Shown here: positions 15,841 through 24,060 of the stretch, piece by piece
How the letters are laid out: every line of letters begins with the position of its first letter
How positions within the stretch are numbered: position 1 is the stretch's first letter
Origin: Romboutsia hominis
GTDB taxonomy: Bacteria; Bacillota; Clostridia; Peptostreptococcales; Peptostreptococcaceae
Length of the DNA: 64,000 nucleotides
Reading direction: 5' to 3'
Assembly (NCBI RefSeq): GCF_900002575.1
Contig: NZ_LN650648.1
Span: 744,001 to 808,000, forward strand
Translations under genes and position numbers: made by a program
The notes under the pieces: model-generated
Seen by the model: the letters and a program-made list of their open reading frames with translations, nothing else
Told to the model about the DNA's origin: nothing
Database searches by the model: none

Positions 15841-17412
15841 ATGACAAGAGTAAATACAATAAGAATACCAGGTCTTGCAACGGGAATGGACACCGACACA
15901 GTTGTAAAGCAAATGCTTGTTGGTGAACAAAATAAAATTGATAAAGTCAAGCAAAAAGAGCAAATAGTAAAGTGGCAGCAGGAAATTTATAGAGACGTAA
16001 TGAAAGATTTGAAAAATATAAATGATAAATATTTTTCAGTAACGTCTAAAGATTCAATAGTGAGTAGTAAAGCTTGGAATACATTATCAGTTCAAAGTTC
16101 TAATAGTAGTGTAATGTCAGCTACATCAAGAGCGGGAGCAGATAATATACATTATAATTTTGAAGTTAATAAAATAGCAGAACCAGCTAAAGTTGTATCT
16201 TCAAAAGACAATTTAGACAAGTTAAGTAATTTAGCGGATTTAGGAGCTAAAATAGGAGAATCATTCAAAATCTCTGTTGGAAAAGATGACAAAGGGAATA
16301 CTTTATACTCAAATCCTATAAAAATAGAATCAAGTGATACTATAGAGAGTTTAGTTGATAAAATTAACAGTAACGGAAATGGAAAAATAAAGGCATCATA
16401 TAGCAAGATGACTGGAAGTTTTAGTATTGAATCTTTTGACACAGGATCAAACAGTAATATTGAAATCATTTCTGAAGATGGAAGCAAATCTAATTCTCTA
16501 GCATTTTTAGGACTAAAAACAAAAAAATACAAGACAAATGCAGATGGAAGTTTTATATTAAATTCAAAGAATGAACCAGGTTTTGATATGGTTGATTTTT
16601 CAGGTATAGCAAGTGGAAGTAATTCTTATATCAAAGTCTCAGGAGATGACGGATTTAGTAAAGTAATAAATGAGCAAAAAAATAATTTCTCAATAGATGG
16701 AATAGATTATAGTATTTATAATAAAGGAACTTCTAAGATCACCTCAAAAAAGGATACAACAAAAGCACTAGATAACATGAAAGGTTTTGTACAAGATTAT
16801 AATAAAATAATGGATAAAATGTATAGTCTTATAACTGAAAAATCTAAGAAAGATTATCAACCGCTTACAGAAGAACAGAAAAAGGATATGAGTGAAGAAG
16901 AAGTAAAGAAATGGGAAGCTAATGCTAAAAAAGGTATACTTCGAAATGATTCTGAGATGAGAAGATTTATAAATGATATGCAAAATGCTGTATTTGGTGA
17001 TAATGTAAAAGTTTTAAGTGAAATGGGTGTAACTAGTCCACAAGACTATAATAAAAAAGGTCAGATATCATTAAATGAGGATAAATTTACTAAATCTTTA
17101 GAATATAATTCGGATAAAGTCTATAAATTATTTGCAAAAGATAAATCTAGTATAATGGGAAAAATGAATGATATTCTTAACAAGAATATAGGAGGATCAT
17201 CATCTATATTTGCTAGAAAAGCTGGACTAGAGAGAACATCTTCTGTTGTGAAGAATTTTTACTCAGAACAAATAAAACGACAAGAGGATATGATAAAAAA
17301 TCTTCAAAGAAAAATGGATACTAAGGAAAATGCTTTGTATAAAAAATTTGCAGACCTAGAAGCTAGTATGAATAAGCTAAATTCACAGATGAGTTATTTT
17401 ATGCAGGCTTAA
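15841..17412 (+). CDS. fliD: Flagellar filament cap protein (HAP2)
   Basis: FliD caps the filament and folds arriving flagellin subunits. The 523-residue protein has the N-terminal signature RIPGLATGMDTDTVVKQML and a long N-terminal coiled coil. Its variable middle domain includes FLGLKTKKYKTN. The C-terminal domain has MKGFVQDYNKIMDKMYSLI, GILRNDSEMRRF, LSEMGVTSPQDYNKKGQI and a final coiled coil ending with LNSQMSYFMQA. The ribosome site is weak (TAGGTG). It is flanked by fliS and fliT. Confidence 0.93.
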   Translation: MTRVNTIRIPGLATGMDTDTVVKQMLVGEQNKIDKVKQKEQIVKWQQEIYRDVMKDLKNINDKYFSVTSKDSIVSSKAWNTLSVQSSNSSVMSATSRAGADNIHYNFEVNKIAEPAKVVSSKDNLDKLSNLADLGAKIGESFKISVGKDDKGNTLYSNPIKIESSDTIESLVDKINSNGNGKIKASYSKMTGSFSIESFDTGSNSNIEIISEDGSKSNSLAFLGLKTKKYKTNADGSFILNSKNEPGFDMVDFSGIASGSNSYIKVSGDDGFSKVINEQKNNFSIDGIDYSIYNKGTSKITSKKDTTKALDNMKGFVQDYNKIMDKMYSLITEKSKKDYQPLTEEQKKDMSEEEVKKWEANAKKGILRNDSEMRRFINDMQNAVFGDNVKVLSEMGVTSPQDYNKKGQISLNEDKFTKSLEYNSDKVYKLFAKDKSSIMGKMNDILNKNIGGSSSIFARKAGLERTSSVVKNFYSEQIKRQEDMIKNLQRKMDTKENALYKKFADLEASMNKLNSQMSYFMQA

Positions 17413-17428
17413 GGCTAGGTGGTTAAAA

Positions 17429-17749
17429 ATGAAGGAAAGTATCAAATTATATAAAAGTTTATCATTAGATATAGTAAATAAATTAAAAAGTAGTAGTTTA
17501 ATTAATATAGGTGATTTATTTGATAAAAGACAAGAAATATTAAGTAATGTACTTGACTTTGAAGCATTTAAAAGCCAGATGATCGATGAAGGAATATTAG
17601 AAATTGATAGAGAGATACATATATTACTTAGTGATAGTATAGAAAAAACTAAAGATGAGATAAAAAATCACAAACTATCAAATAGAGTAAATACCTCATA
17701 TCTAAGTACGAAAAAAGAAAATTTAAATATTTTTAACAAAAAAGTATAA
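17429..17749 (+). CDS. fliT: FliT-like flagellar export chaperone
   Basis: A 106-residue, highly charged helical protein directly after fliD, the usual place for FliT, the FliD chaperone. No catalytic motif or membrane segment is present. FliT proteins share little sequence, so the name depends on size, helical character and position. Its stop codon TAA (17747-17749) forms part of the TAAA -35 element of the flagellin promoter. Confidence 0.6.
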   Translation: MKESIKLYKSLSLDIVNKLKSSSLINIGDLFDKRQEILSNVLDFEAFKSQMIDEGILEIDREIHILLSDSIEKTKDEIKNHKLSNRVNTSYLSTKKENLNIFNKKV

Positions 17750-17773
17750 AGTTAATATAAATTATAACGATAT
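17747..17773 (+). promoter_or_regulatory. Sigma28 promoter of flagellin gene 1
   Basis: TAAA (17747-17750), 16 bases, ACGATAT (17767-17773). It matches TAAA-N16-CCGATAT except for one base and overlaps the fliT stop codon. The start of fliC1 is 93 bases after the -10, giving a leader of about 85 bases. Confidence 0.72.
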
Positions 17774-17786
17774 ATATATATGTAAG

Positions 17787-17802
17787 GTACTTGGCCAAGT
17801 AC
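17787..17802 (+). other. Palindrome in the fliC1 leader
   Basis: GTACTTGGCCAAGTAC is a perfect 16-base palindrome close to the expected 5' end of the fliC1 transcript. It is absent from the fliC2 leader. It could be an mRNA-stabilising 5' hairpin or a protein site. Confidence 0.5.
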
Positions 17803-17830
17803 AAAATACACAATACAAAAGGCAAAAGAC

Positions 17831-17858
17831 AAGGATGTCGTAAAGTCCTAAGGAGAGG
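17831..17858 (+). promoter_or_regulatory. Probable CsrA-binding leader of fliC1
   Basis: AAGGAT (17831-17836) and the Shine-Dalgarno AAGGAG (17850-17855) give two GGA motifs 19 bases apart. AGGA can pair with TCCT (17846-17849) to form a small hairpin. The same block is conserved before fliC2, and csrA and fliW are encoded upstream. Binding is inferred from these features. Confidence 0.55.
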
Positions 17859-17866
17859 AAAAAACA

Positions 17867-18673
17867 ATGAGAATAAACACTAATATGAACGCTATGATAG
17901 CGACTAATCAAATGGCAAAAAATACTGCATTATCAGGAAAGTCTATGGAGAAATTATCAACAGGACTAAGAATAAATAAAGCAGGAGATGACGCTGCAGG
18001 TCTTGCTGTTTCAGAAAAAATGAGATCGCAAATAAGAGGGATGCAACAAGCAGATAGAAACGTACAAGATGGTATATCAATGGTACAAACAGCAGAAGGT
18101 GCATTAGAAGAAGCAGGAAATATAGCTCAAAGAATGAGAGAACTTGGAGTTCAAGCAGGAAATGACACATTATCTGCAACTGATAGAGACAAGGTAAAAG
18201 AAGAATTAACTCAATTACAACAAGAAATGAATCAAATAGGTAAAGAAACTAAGTTCAATGGTAAAAACTTATTAAGTGGAGCAGGAGCATTTACAATACA
18301 AGCTGGAGCTAATAATGAAACTAGAACTATAAATACTATAGATTTAGTAGGACAAGCTAAAACTTTAGCTAGTATGGACGTTTCTAGTAGTTCAAAAGCA
18401 CAAGCTTACGTAAGTAAAGTAGATGCAGCATTAGAACAAATAAATACAGGAAGAGCTAAATTAGGAGCAACTCAAAATAGATTAGAGTATACTTCTGCTA
18501 ACTTAACAACTTCTACAGAAAACTTAAGTGCAGCAGAATCAAGAATAAGAGACGTTGATGTTGCTAAAGAAATGGTTAACTTATCTAAGTTAAACATATT
18601 AAATCAAGCAGCACAAGCTATGGTTGGACAAGCTAATCAACAACCTCAAAGTGTAACTCAGTTATTAAGATAG
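17867..18673 (+). CDS. fliC: Flagellin 1
   Basis: Filament subunit of 268 residues, a short flagellin made almost only of the D0/D1 coiled-coil parts. The N-terminus MRINTNMNAMIATNQMAKN and SGKSMEKLSTGLRINKAGDD are typical, as are the C-terminal SAAESRIRDVDVAKEMVNLS and the end QPQSVTQLLR. The central segment (about residues 140-190) differs from flagellin 2. It is secreted without a cleaved signal by the flagellar export apparatus. The start follows CTAAGGAGAGG. Adjacent glycan genes suggest that it is modified on surface Ser/Thr residues. Confidence 0.96.
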   Translation: MRINTNMNAMIATNQMAKNTALSGKSMEKLSTGLRINKAGDDAAGLAVSEKMRSQIRGMQQADRNVQDGISMVQTAEGALEEAGNIAQRMRELGVQAGNDTLSATDRDKVKEELTQLQQEMNQIGKETKFNGKNLLSGAGAFTIQAGANNETRTINTIDLVGQAKTLASMDVSSSSKAQAYVSKVDAALEQINTGRAKLGATQNRLEYTSANLTTSTENLSAAESRIRDVDVAKEMVNLSKLNILNQAAQAMVGQANQQPQSVTQLLR

Positions 18674-18714
18674 TTTTAAAATAAGTAAATAAATTATAAA
18701 TATATTAAAAAATA

Positions 18715-18741
18715 TAAAGTATATCTATATTATGCCGATAT
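18715..18741 (+). promoter_or_regulatory. Sigma28 promoter of flagellin gene 2
   Basis: TAAA (18715-18718), 16 bases, CCGATAT (18735-18741): an exact match to the flagellar sigma consensus. The TAAA lies at the foot of the fliC1 terminator stem and the CCGATAT in its loop. Confidence 0.85.
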
Positions 18742-18764
18742 ATATAATATAGATATACTTTTAT
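18716..18764 (+). terminator. Terminator of fliC1 with the fliC2 promoter inside
   Basis: AAAGTATATCTATATTAT (18716-18733) pairs perfectly with the arm at 18744-18761, giving an 18-bp stem with a 10-base loop and a short T tail, 42 bases after the fliC1 stop. The loop holds the -10 element of the fliC2 promoter. Confidence 0.8.
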
Positions 18765-18776
18765 AAATAAAAGACA

Positions 18777-18802
18777 AGGATGTCGTAAAGTTCTAAGGAG
18801 AG
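18777..18802 (+). promoter_or_regulatory. Probable CsrA-binding leader of fliC2
   Basis: The leader repeats the fliC1 block: AAGGAT, then GTCGTAAAGT, then the Shine-Dalgarno AAGGAG. The pairing partner TCCT of copy 1 is TTCT here, which still pairs with AGGA through a G-U. Conservation between the two leaders supports a regulatory role. Confidence 0.55.
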
Positions 18803-18810
18803 AAAAAACA

Positions 18811-19614
18811 ATGAGAATAAATACTAATATGAATGCTATGATAGCGACTAACCAAATGGCAAAAAATACTGCATTATCAGGAAAGTCTATGGAAAAATTA
18901 TCAACAGGGCTAAGAATAAATAAAGCAGGAGATGACGCTGCAGGACTTGCTGTTTCAGAAAAAATGAGATCTCAAATAAGAGGAATGCAACAAGCAGATA
19001 GAAACGTACAAGATGGTATATCAATGGTACAAACAGCAGAAGGTGCATTAGAAGAAGCAGGAAATATAGCTCAAAGAATGAGAGAACTAGGAGTTCAAGC
19101 AGGAAATGATACATTAACTACAACTGATAGAGATAAGATAAAAGAAGAATTAACTCAATTACAACAAGAAATGAGCCAAATAGGTAAAGAAACTAAATTC
19201 AATGGTAAAAACTTATTAAGTGGAGCAGGTACATTTACAATACAATCAGGAGCTAATAATGAAACTAGAACTATAAATACAATAGATTTAGTTAAGACTG
19301 CAGGAAGTTTAACTATAGATGTATCTGATAATACAAAGGCTCAAGCTTTCGTAAGTACGGTAGATGCAGCATTAGAAAACATAAACACAGGAAGAGCTAA
19401 ATTAGGAGCAACTCAAAATAGATTAGAGTATACTTCTGCTAACTTAACAACTTCTACAGAAAACTTAAGTGCAGCAGAATCAAGAATAAGAGATGTTGAT
19501 GTTGCTAAAGAAATGGTTAATTTATCTAAGTTAAACATATTAAATCAAGCAGCACAAGCTATGGTTGGACAAGCTAACCAACAACCTCAAAGTGTAACTC
19601 AGTTATTAAGATAG
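18811..19614 (+). CDS. fliC: Flagellin 2
   Basis: A 267-residue flagellin almost identical to flagellin 1 over its first 105 residues or so and its last 75. It differs mainly in the middle (for example VKTAGSLTIDVSDNTKAQAF in place of VGQAKTLASMDVSSSSKAQA) and at scattered silent sites. It is a tandem duplicate kept alike at both ends, either by selection or by gene conversion. It has its own sigma28 promoter and terminator, so its dose can be set apart from copy 1. Both copies are intact. Confidence 0.96.
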   Translation: MRINTNMNAMIATNQMAKNTALSGKSMEKLSTGLRINKAGDDAAGLAVSEKMRSQIRGMQQADRNVQDGISMVQTAEGALEEAGNIAQRMRELGVQAGNDTLTTTDRDKIKEELTQLQQEMSQIGKETKFNGKNLLSGAGTFTIQSGANNETRTINTIDLVKTAGSLTIDVSDNTKAQAFVSTVDAALENINTGRAKLGATQNRLEYTSANLTTSTENLSAAESRIRDVDVAKEMVNLSKLNILNQAAQAMVGQANQQPQSVTQLLR

Positions 19615-19629
19615 CTTTATTAAGTTAAA

Positions 19630-19668
19630 AAATAAAGAGTAAAGCATGTGCTTTACTCTTTATTTTTA
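19630..19668 (+). terminator. Terminator after flagellin 2
   Basis: AAATAAAGAGTAAAGC pairs perfectly over 16 bp around the loop ATGT, followed by TTTA. It lies 16 bases after the stop codon and before the glycan cluster. Confidence 0.9.
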
Positions 19669-19699
19669 AATTTAATCACTTAAAAGGAGTATTAAATAT

Positions 19700-21934
19700 A
19701 TGCTACTAAGTATTGTAATGATGGTAAAAAATGAAGAGAGAAATTTAGATAAAACATTGAACGCACTACGTCCTTTAATGGAAGAAATAAATTCTGAATT
19801 AGTAATACTAGATACTGGATCAACTGACTCGACTGTTGATATTGCAAGAAAATATACTGATAAAGTATTTTTTGCAAAGTGGAATGATAACTTTTCAGAT
19901 ATGAGAAATATATCAATAAGTTATGCAAAGGGAGACTGGATACTTATATTAGATGCAGATGAAGAGTTAATTAATTATGAGAAATTAAAAGAATTCTTTG
20001 ATAAAAGCTTATTCAATAAATATAATAGTGCAAGTATAAATCTAAAAAATATACTTTCGCTAGATAAAAAAAGTTATAGTATGACTCCTTTAATTAGAAT
20101 GTTTAAAAACTCAAAAGATTTTAGATATGAAGGAGCAATACACGAACAACCAAAATTTAAACATCCTATATATAACAATGTAGCTTTATTTGATCACTAT
20201 GGATATTTATTTGAAAATGAAGAAATCAAACAATTAAAAGATAATAGAAATAAAAATATTTTATTAAAAGAAATAAAGAAAGAACCGAATAACCCATATA
20301 TTAACTATCAATTAGGAAAAACTTATTCTATATCTAAAAACTATGAAGATGCAATATATTATATGGAAAAAGGGTATGATTTGTATACAAAAATTAAATA
20401 TATACCAATATTTGTAACATTAGATTTAGCTATGCTTTATTTAGAAATGAATGAGTTTGACAAATGTGAAAGTTTATGCACTAAGTATATAAAAAATGAT
20501 AATAAAAATATAGATATATATTATTACCTAGCGACAAGTCAAAAATATTTAAGAAAATATAAGCGAAGCTTAGAAAATTATAAAAGGTATTTATATCTTA
20601 TAGAAAATTATGATATATCTACACAAGCTAATGCTGTTGAGTGTAATGCAGATACATTAATACACCAAGATAAAGCTAAAGTTAACATTATTGATATTTA
20701 TTACAAATTAGAGATGTATCAAGAGATAATAAATAATATAGATGATATAAATATTAATATTTTAGAACAAGCTTACTTAGTTATATTTATGAGTTTATAT
20801 AAATTAAATCAAGAAGAAAAAATCATTGAAATATATAAAAATCTTTCATCTTGTATAGTACAGCAAAATAAATTTAAAGTTGCGTTAGAAAGTATACTAA
20901 AAAGAATAAAAGAAGAAGATTTGCCTAAAATGTATAAAATGCTTTCTAAAATAGATGGAAATTACGGTACTTTAAATAAAATAAGATTAGGTGAAAAATT
21001 AACGATTGAACAATATAATGAGATACTAACAAAAGAGCAAGAAATATATTATGCAGATATAATATATTATGCTATGAAAGAAAATCTACAATTAGAAGAT
21101 ATATTAAAAAATATAAGTAACTTAAAAATGCAAGGTTATATAGATTATTTAGTTTCAAATAAAAGAGATTTTATATTTGATTTATATGATTACTTAGACA
21201 ATACTTTAAATACTTTAGACATAAAGAAACTTCAAATTTATAGTTGTGTATCTAAATCATTGTTAACATATGGTGGTTTAGTTGGTAAAAAGTATGAAAA
21301 TTTATTTTTAATGTATATAACTTATACTTATGATTATTTGAAGCAATTATATAATACAGACTTAGAAGATGATGATTTACTAAATTTATTGAAAAATGAA
21401 GATGAAATATTCATTATAAGTATAAATAGAGCTCAAAAACTTAGTAAAACTGATAAATTAGAGTATGTAAAAAAAATGAAAGACTTATTAATAAAAAATC
21501 AAAAATACAAAAAGGGAATAGAAATATTAATAGAGAAATTTAAAAATGAATTTGATATAAATGAAGAGCTAAATGGTCTTAAAAAACAATATAAATCGAT
21601 AATTCAAAATGACATAGAGGTAGGAAATATTATTGGAGCTAAAGAAAATATATATGAATATGAAAGTATATTTGAAGAAGAAGAGGCAGAGATACTAAAT
21701 TTAAAAGCAATTATAAAAATGTTAGAAGGAAAGTTCGAAGAATCTGATAAAATGTTTAAAAATTCATATTTATTAGATAGATACAATTATAATGTGGTTT
21801 TTAATATAGGGTGCATAAAAGAAATATTAGGACAATATGAAGATGCCACTAAATATTTTGAATTAATAGTAAAAAACTGTGAAGACGAAAACATAGTTCT
21901 AGAATCAAAAGAAAAAATTATGATTATAAATTAA
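19700..21934 (+). CDS. Family 2 glycosyltransferase with TPR-rich tail, flagellin glycosylation
   Basis: A 744-residue cytoplasmic protein. Residues 1 to about 230 are a GT2 domain with LLSIVMMVKNEERNLD, VILDTGSTDSTVDIA and the metal/nucleotide motif ILDADEE. The rest is helical with tetratricopeptide-like repeats (for example NPYINYQLGKTYSISKNYED), probably for binding flagellin. It is the first gene after the flagellins, as is the GlcNAc transferase that starts the type A flagellin glycan in C. difficile. Transfer of a GlcNAc-like sugar to flagellin Ser/Thr is inferred from that match in order and architecture. Confidence 0.85.
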   Translation: MLLSIVMMVKNEERNLDKTLNALRPLMEEINSELVILDTGSTDSTVDIARKYTDKVFFAKWNDNFSDMRNISISYAKGDWILILDADEELINYEKLKEFFDKSLFNKYNSASINLKNILSLDKKSYSMTPLIRMFKNSKDFRYEGAIHEQPKFKHPIYNNVALFDHYGYLFENEEIKQLKDNRNKNILLKEIKKEPNNPYINYQLGKTYSISKNYEDAIYYMEKGYDLYTKIKYIPIFVTLDLAMLYLEMNEFDKCESLCTKYIKNDNKNIDIYYYLATSQKYLRKYKRSLENYKRYLYLIENYDISTQANAVECNADTLIHQDKAKVNIIDIYYKLEMYQEIINNIDDININILEQAYLVIFMSLYKLNQEEKIIEIYKNLSSCIVQQNKFKVALESILKRIKEEDLPKMYKMLSKIDGNYGTLNKIRLGEKLTIEQYNEILTKEQEIYYADIIYYAMKENLQLEDILKNISNLKMQGYIDYLVSNKRDFIFDLYDYLDNTLNTLDIKKLQIYSCVSKSLLTYGGLVGKKYENLFLMYITYTYDYLKQLYNTDLEDDDLLNLLKNEDEIFIISINRAQKLSKTDKLEYVKKMKDLLIKNQKYKKGIEILIEKFKNEFDINEELNGLKKQYKSIIQNDIEVGNIIGAKENIYEYESIFEEEEAEILNLKAIIKMLEGKFEESDKMFKNSYLLDRYNYNVVFNIGCIKEILGQYEDATKYFELIVKNCEDENIVLESKEKIMIIN

Positions 21935-21971
21935 AATATACAAAAATTATGTCATAAGAGGAGGCTCAAAT

Positions 21972-22574
21972 TTGAGTAAATATAAATTTGTATTTGACCT
22001 AGATTCAACATTAACAAAACAGGAAATACTTCCTGAAATGGCAAAGTATATTGGATGTCATGAAAGTATTAGCAAAATAACAGAAGATACTATGTTAGGT
22101 AAGTTGTCTTTTGAAGAAAGTTTTCTAAAACGAATTGAAATATTAAAAGAGATACCTATAAAAAAAGTACGTAATATAGTTAAAAATATAACATTAAATG
22201 AAGAATTAATTAAATTTATTTTAGAGAATATAGATAGATGTATTATAATAACTGGTAATCTAGATATCTGGATTTGTGAACTCATGGATATGTTAGGTTT
22301 AAATGATATATATTATTCATCAAAGGCTTTAACGGATGGTCAATATATTAAATCAGTTGTAAATGTTATAAAAAAGGAAGATATAATAAAAGAAATAGAT
22401 GGACCAGTAGTAGCTATTGGAGATGGAAGTAATGACTCAAAAATGATAGAGTATGCTGATATAGGAATTGGATTTGGTGCTGTTAGACCAATAGCTCCGA
22501 GTGTATTAAATGTTTGTGACTATGCGTTTTATGAGGAGGAGAAATTATGTCAGTTTCTAAAACGATTATTATAA
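21972..22574 (+). CDS. HAD phosphatase, phosphoserine-phosphatase-like, flagellin glycan cluster
   Basis: A 200-residue HAD-superfamily enzyme. Motif I is FDLDSTLT (residues 8-15), motif II CIIITGN and motif IV AIGDGSNDSKM. Residue layout resembles phosphoserine phosphatases. It starts with TTG behind AGGAGG and overlaps the next gene by 28 bases. In the C. difficile type A glycan pathway the equivalent gene takes part in making the phospho-N-methyl-threonine group, so a related substrate is inferred. Confidence 0.82.
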   Translation: MSKYKFVFDLDSTLTKQEILPEMAKYIGCHESISKITEDTMLGKLSFEESFLKRIEILKEIPIKKVRNIVKNITLNEELIKFILENIDRCIIITGNLDIWICELMDMLGLNDIYYSSKALTDGQYIKSVVNVIKKEDIIKEIDGPVVAIGDGSNDSKMIEYADIGIGFGAVRPIAPSVLNVCDYAFYEEEKLCQFLKRLL

Positions 22575-23197
22575 GTTGCGCAGGAATGGGAACTAGATTA
22601 GGTCTAAATACTAATAAATCATTAATTGATATTGATGGAAAACCATTAATAATAAGACAATTAGAATGTTTAGACAAGTTTGATGATATAAGAATTGTTG
22701 TAGGATATCAAGCCCAAGAAGTTATTGACGTAGTTTGTTCATATAGAAAAGATATTACTTTTGTGTTTAATCATGATTATACTAATACAAAAACTGCTGC
22801 TAGTTTATCACTAGGGAAAAAACATTCTAATGAGATGATTATATCATTAGATGGAGATGTATTATTTAAACCTGAAGACCTCGAAAGATTTATATTAGAA
22901 GATGATGAAGAAGCAATAGGTGTTTGTTCTCCATATACTAATGAACCAGTATATATAGATACTGAATTTATAGATGGAACTGAACATGCAGTTAGTTTTT
23001 CAAGACAACATGGAAAGTATGAATGGACTGGGTTGTTTAAAATATATGCACATAAACTTAATAGCGGAAATGACCATGTATATAAAATGATAACACCTAA
23101 TTTACCTTTAAAAGTAGTTCATGTAAATTTAAAGGAAATAGATAATATGAATGAATATAAAAAAGCTTTAGATTGGTATAAAAATGGATACAAATAA
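22547..23197 (+). CDS. Nucleotidyltransferase, flagellin glycan cluster
   Basis: A 216-residue sugar-phosphate-type nucleotidyltransferase. The nucleotide-binding loop is SCAGMGTRLG (residues 10-19) followed by the lysine of NKSLIDIDGKP, and the metal site is SLDGDVLF. It is similar in size to CTP:phosphocholine cytidylyltransferases. It probably activates the threonine-phosphate-type unit of the flagellin glycan with CTP; the exact substrate is inferred from the C. difficile cluster. It starts inside the previous gene with AGGAGGAG as ribosome site. Confidence 0.82.
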   Translation: MSVSKTIIISCAGMGTRLGLNTNKSLIDIDGKPLIIRQLECLDKFDDIRIVVGYQAQEVIDVVCSYRKDITFVFNHDYTNTKTAASLSLGKKHSNEMIISLDGDVLFKPEDLERFILEDDEEAIGVCSPYTNEPVYIDTEFIDGTEHAVSFSRQHGKYEWTGLFKIYAHKLNSGNDHVYKMITPNLPLKVVHVNLKEIDNMNEYKKALDWYKNGYK

Positions 23198-23246
23198 AAT
23201 CGGTTAAATATGAATTTATAATCAAACCTTAACTAGGAGAAATGGG

Positions 23247-23995
23247 ATGACGAAAAAAAATACAAGGGTATATAAAGAAAACATAAATATAAATAAAAAA
23301 GTGTAAAACTATTTTGGGATAAAAGAGCAGAAAAGTACACAGAAGATAATCCTTATAAAACTGTAAAATGTAACGATAATGATTCTGAATATGCAAAATT
23401 ATTAGATGAGTATGAAAAAGAGGTTATAATACCTAAATTAAAAATAGATAAAAATTCTAAAGTTTTAGATATAGGTTGTGGAGTAGGAAGATTAGCAGAA
23501 ATGATAGTATTAAATAGTAAATACTATTTAGGTACTGATTTTGCAGAAGATTTACTTAATATAGCGAGAAAAAGAATAGGTTGTAATAATAGTTATGATT
23601 TTCAAATATGTGATTTTATAAATATATATGATAATGAGGTTGTAAAAAGTAATGCCCCGTTTAATAAAGTAATTTTAGCAGGTCTTATAATGTATATAAA
23701 TGATGAAGAATTTAACATATGCTTTGAAAATTTACTTAAAGTCTTAGATAAAGAGGCTATGATATATATAGCATCACCAATTGCTACAAAAGAAAGATTA
23801 ACCCTAGGTGATTTTTACTCTAATGAATTAAATAGTGAATATAATGTTATATATAGAACAATTGATGAATACATAGATGTTTTTAAAGTTCTTATAAATA
23901 ATGGATTTAAGATTATAGAAAATGAAATGTTTCTAACTGATAAAAAACAATACAAAGAAACTGAGAGACACTATTTTATTTTAAATAGAGGTTAA
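23247..23995 (+). pseudogene. SAM-dependent methyltransferase, frameshifted at an A6 tract
   Basis: The start region (ATG 23247, ribosome site AACTAGGAGAAA) reads MTKKNTRVYKENININKKV and stops at 23304-23306. From 23300 another frame continues SVKLFWDKRAEKYTEDNPYK, through the SAM-binding motif KVLDIGCGVGRLAE, to the stop at 23995. Adding one base to the A6 run at 23295-23300 restores a single frame of about 249 codons, the family length. The body shows no other damage, so the frameshift is recent, reversible by slippage, or a sequencing error. It matches the N-methyltransferase of the type A flagellin glycan cluster in position. If the frameshift is real, the threonine of the glycan would stay unmethylated. 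Confidence 0.8.
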
Positions 23996-24060
23996 ACAAT
24001 AAACTTATAACTAAAGTTACAATTTAAATCTTGGATTTATAGAAAGTAGTGTGATTAAAA

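Noticed and set aside
18811-19614. Second flagellin as an assembly duplicate
   Set aside because: The copies differ in the middle domain, at silent sites and in their leaders and promoters, so they are separate genes.
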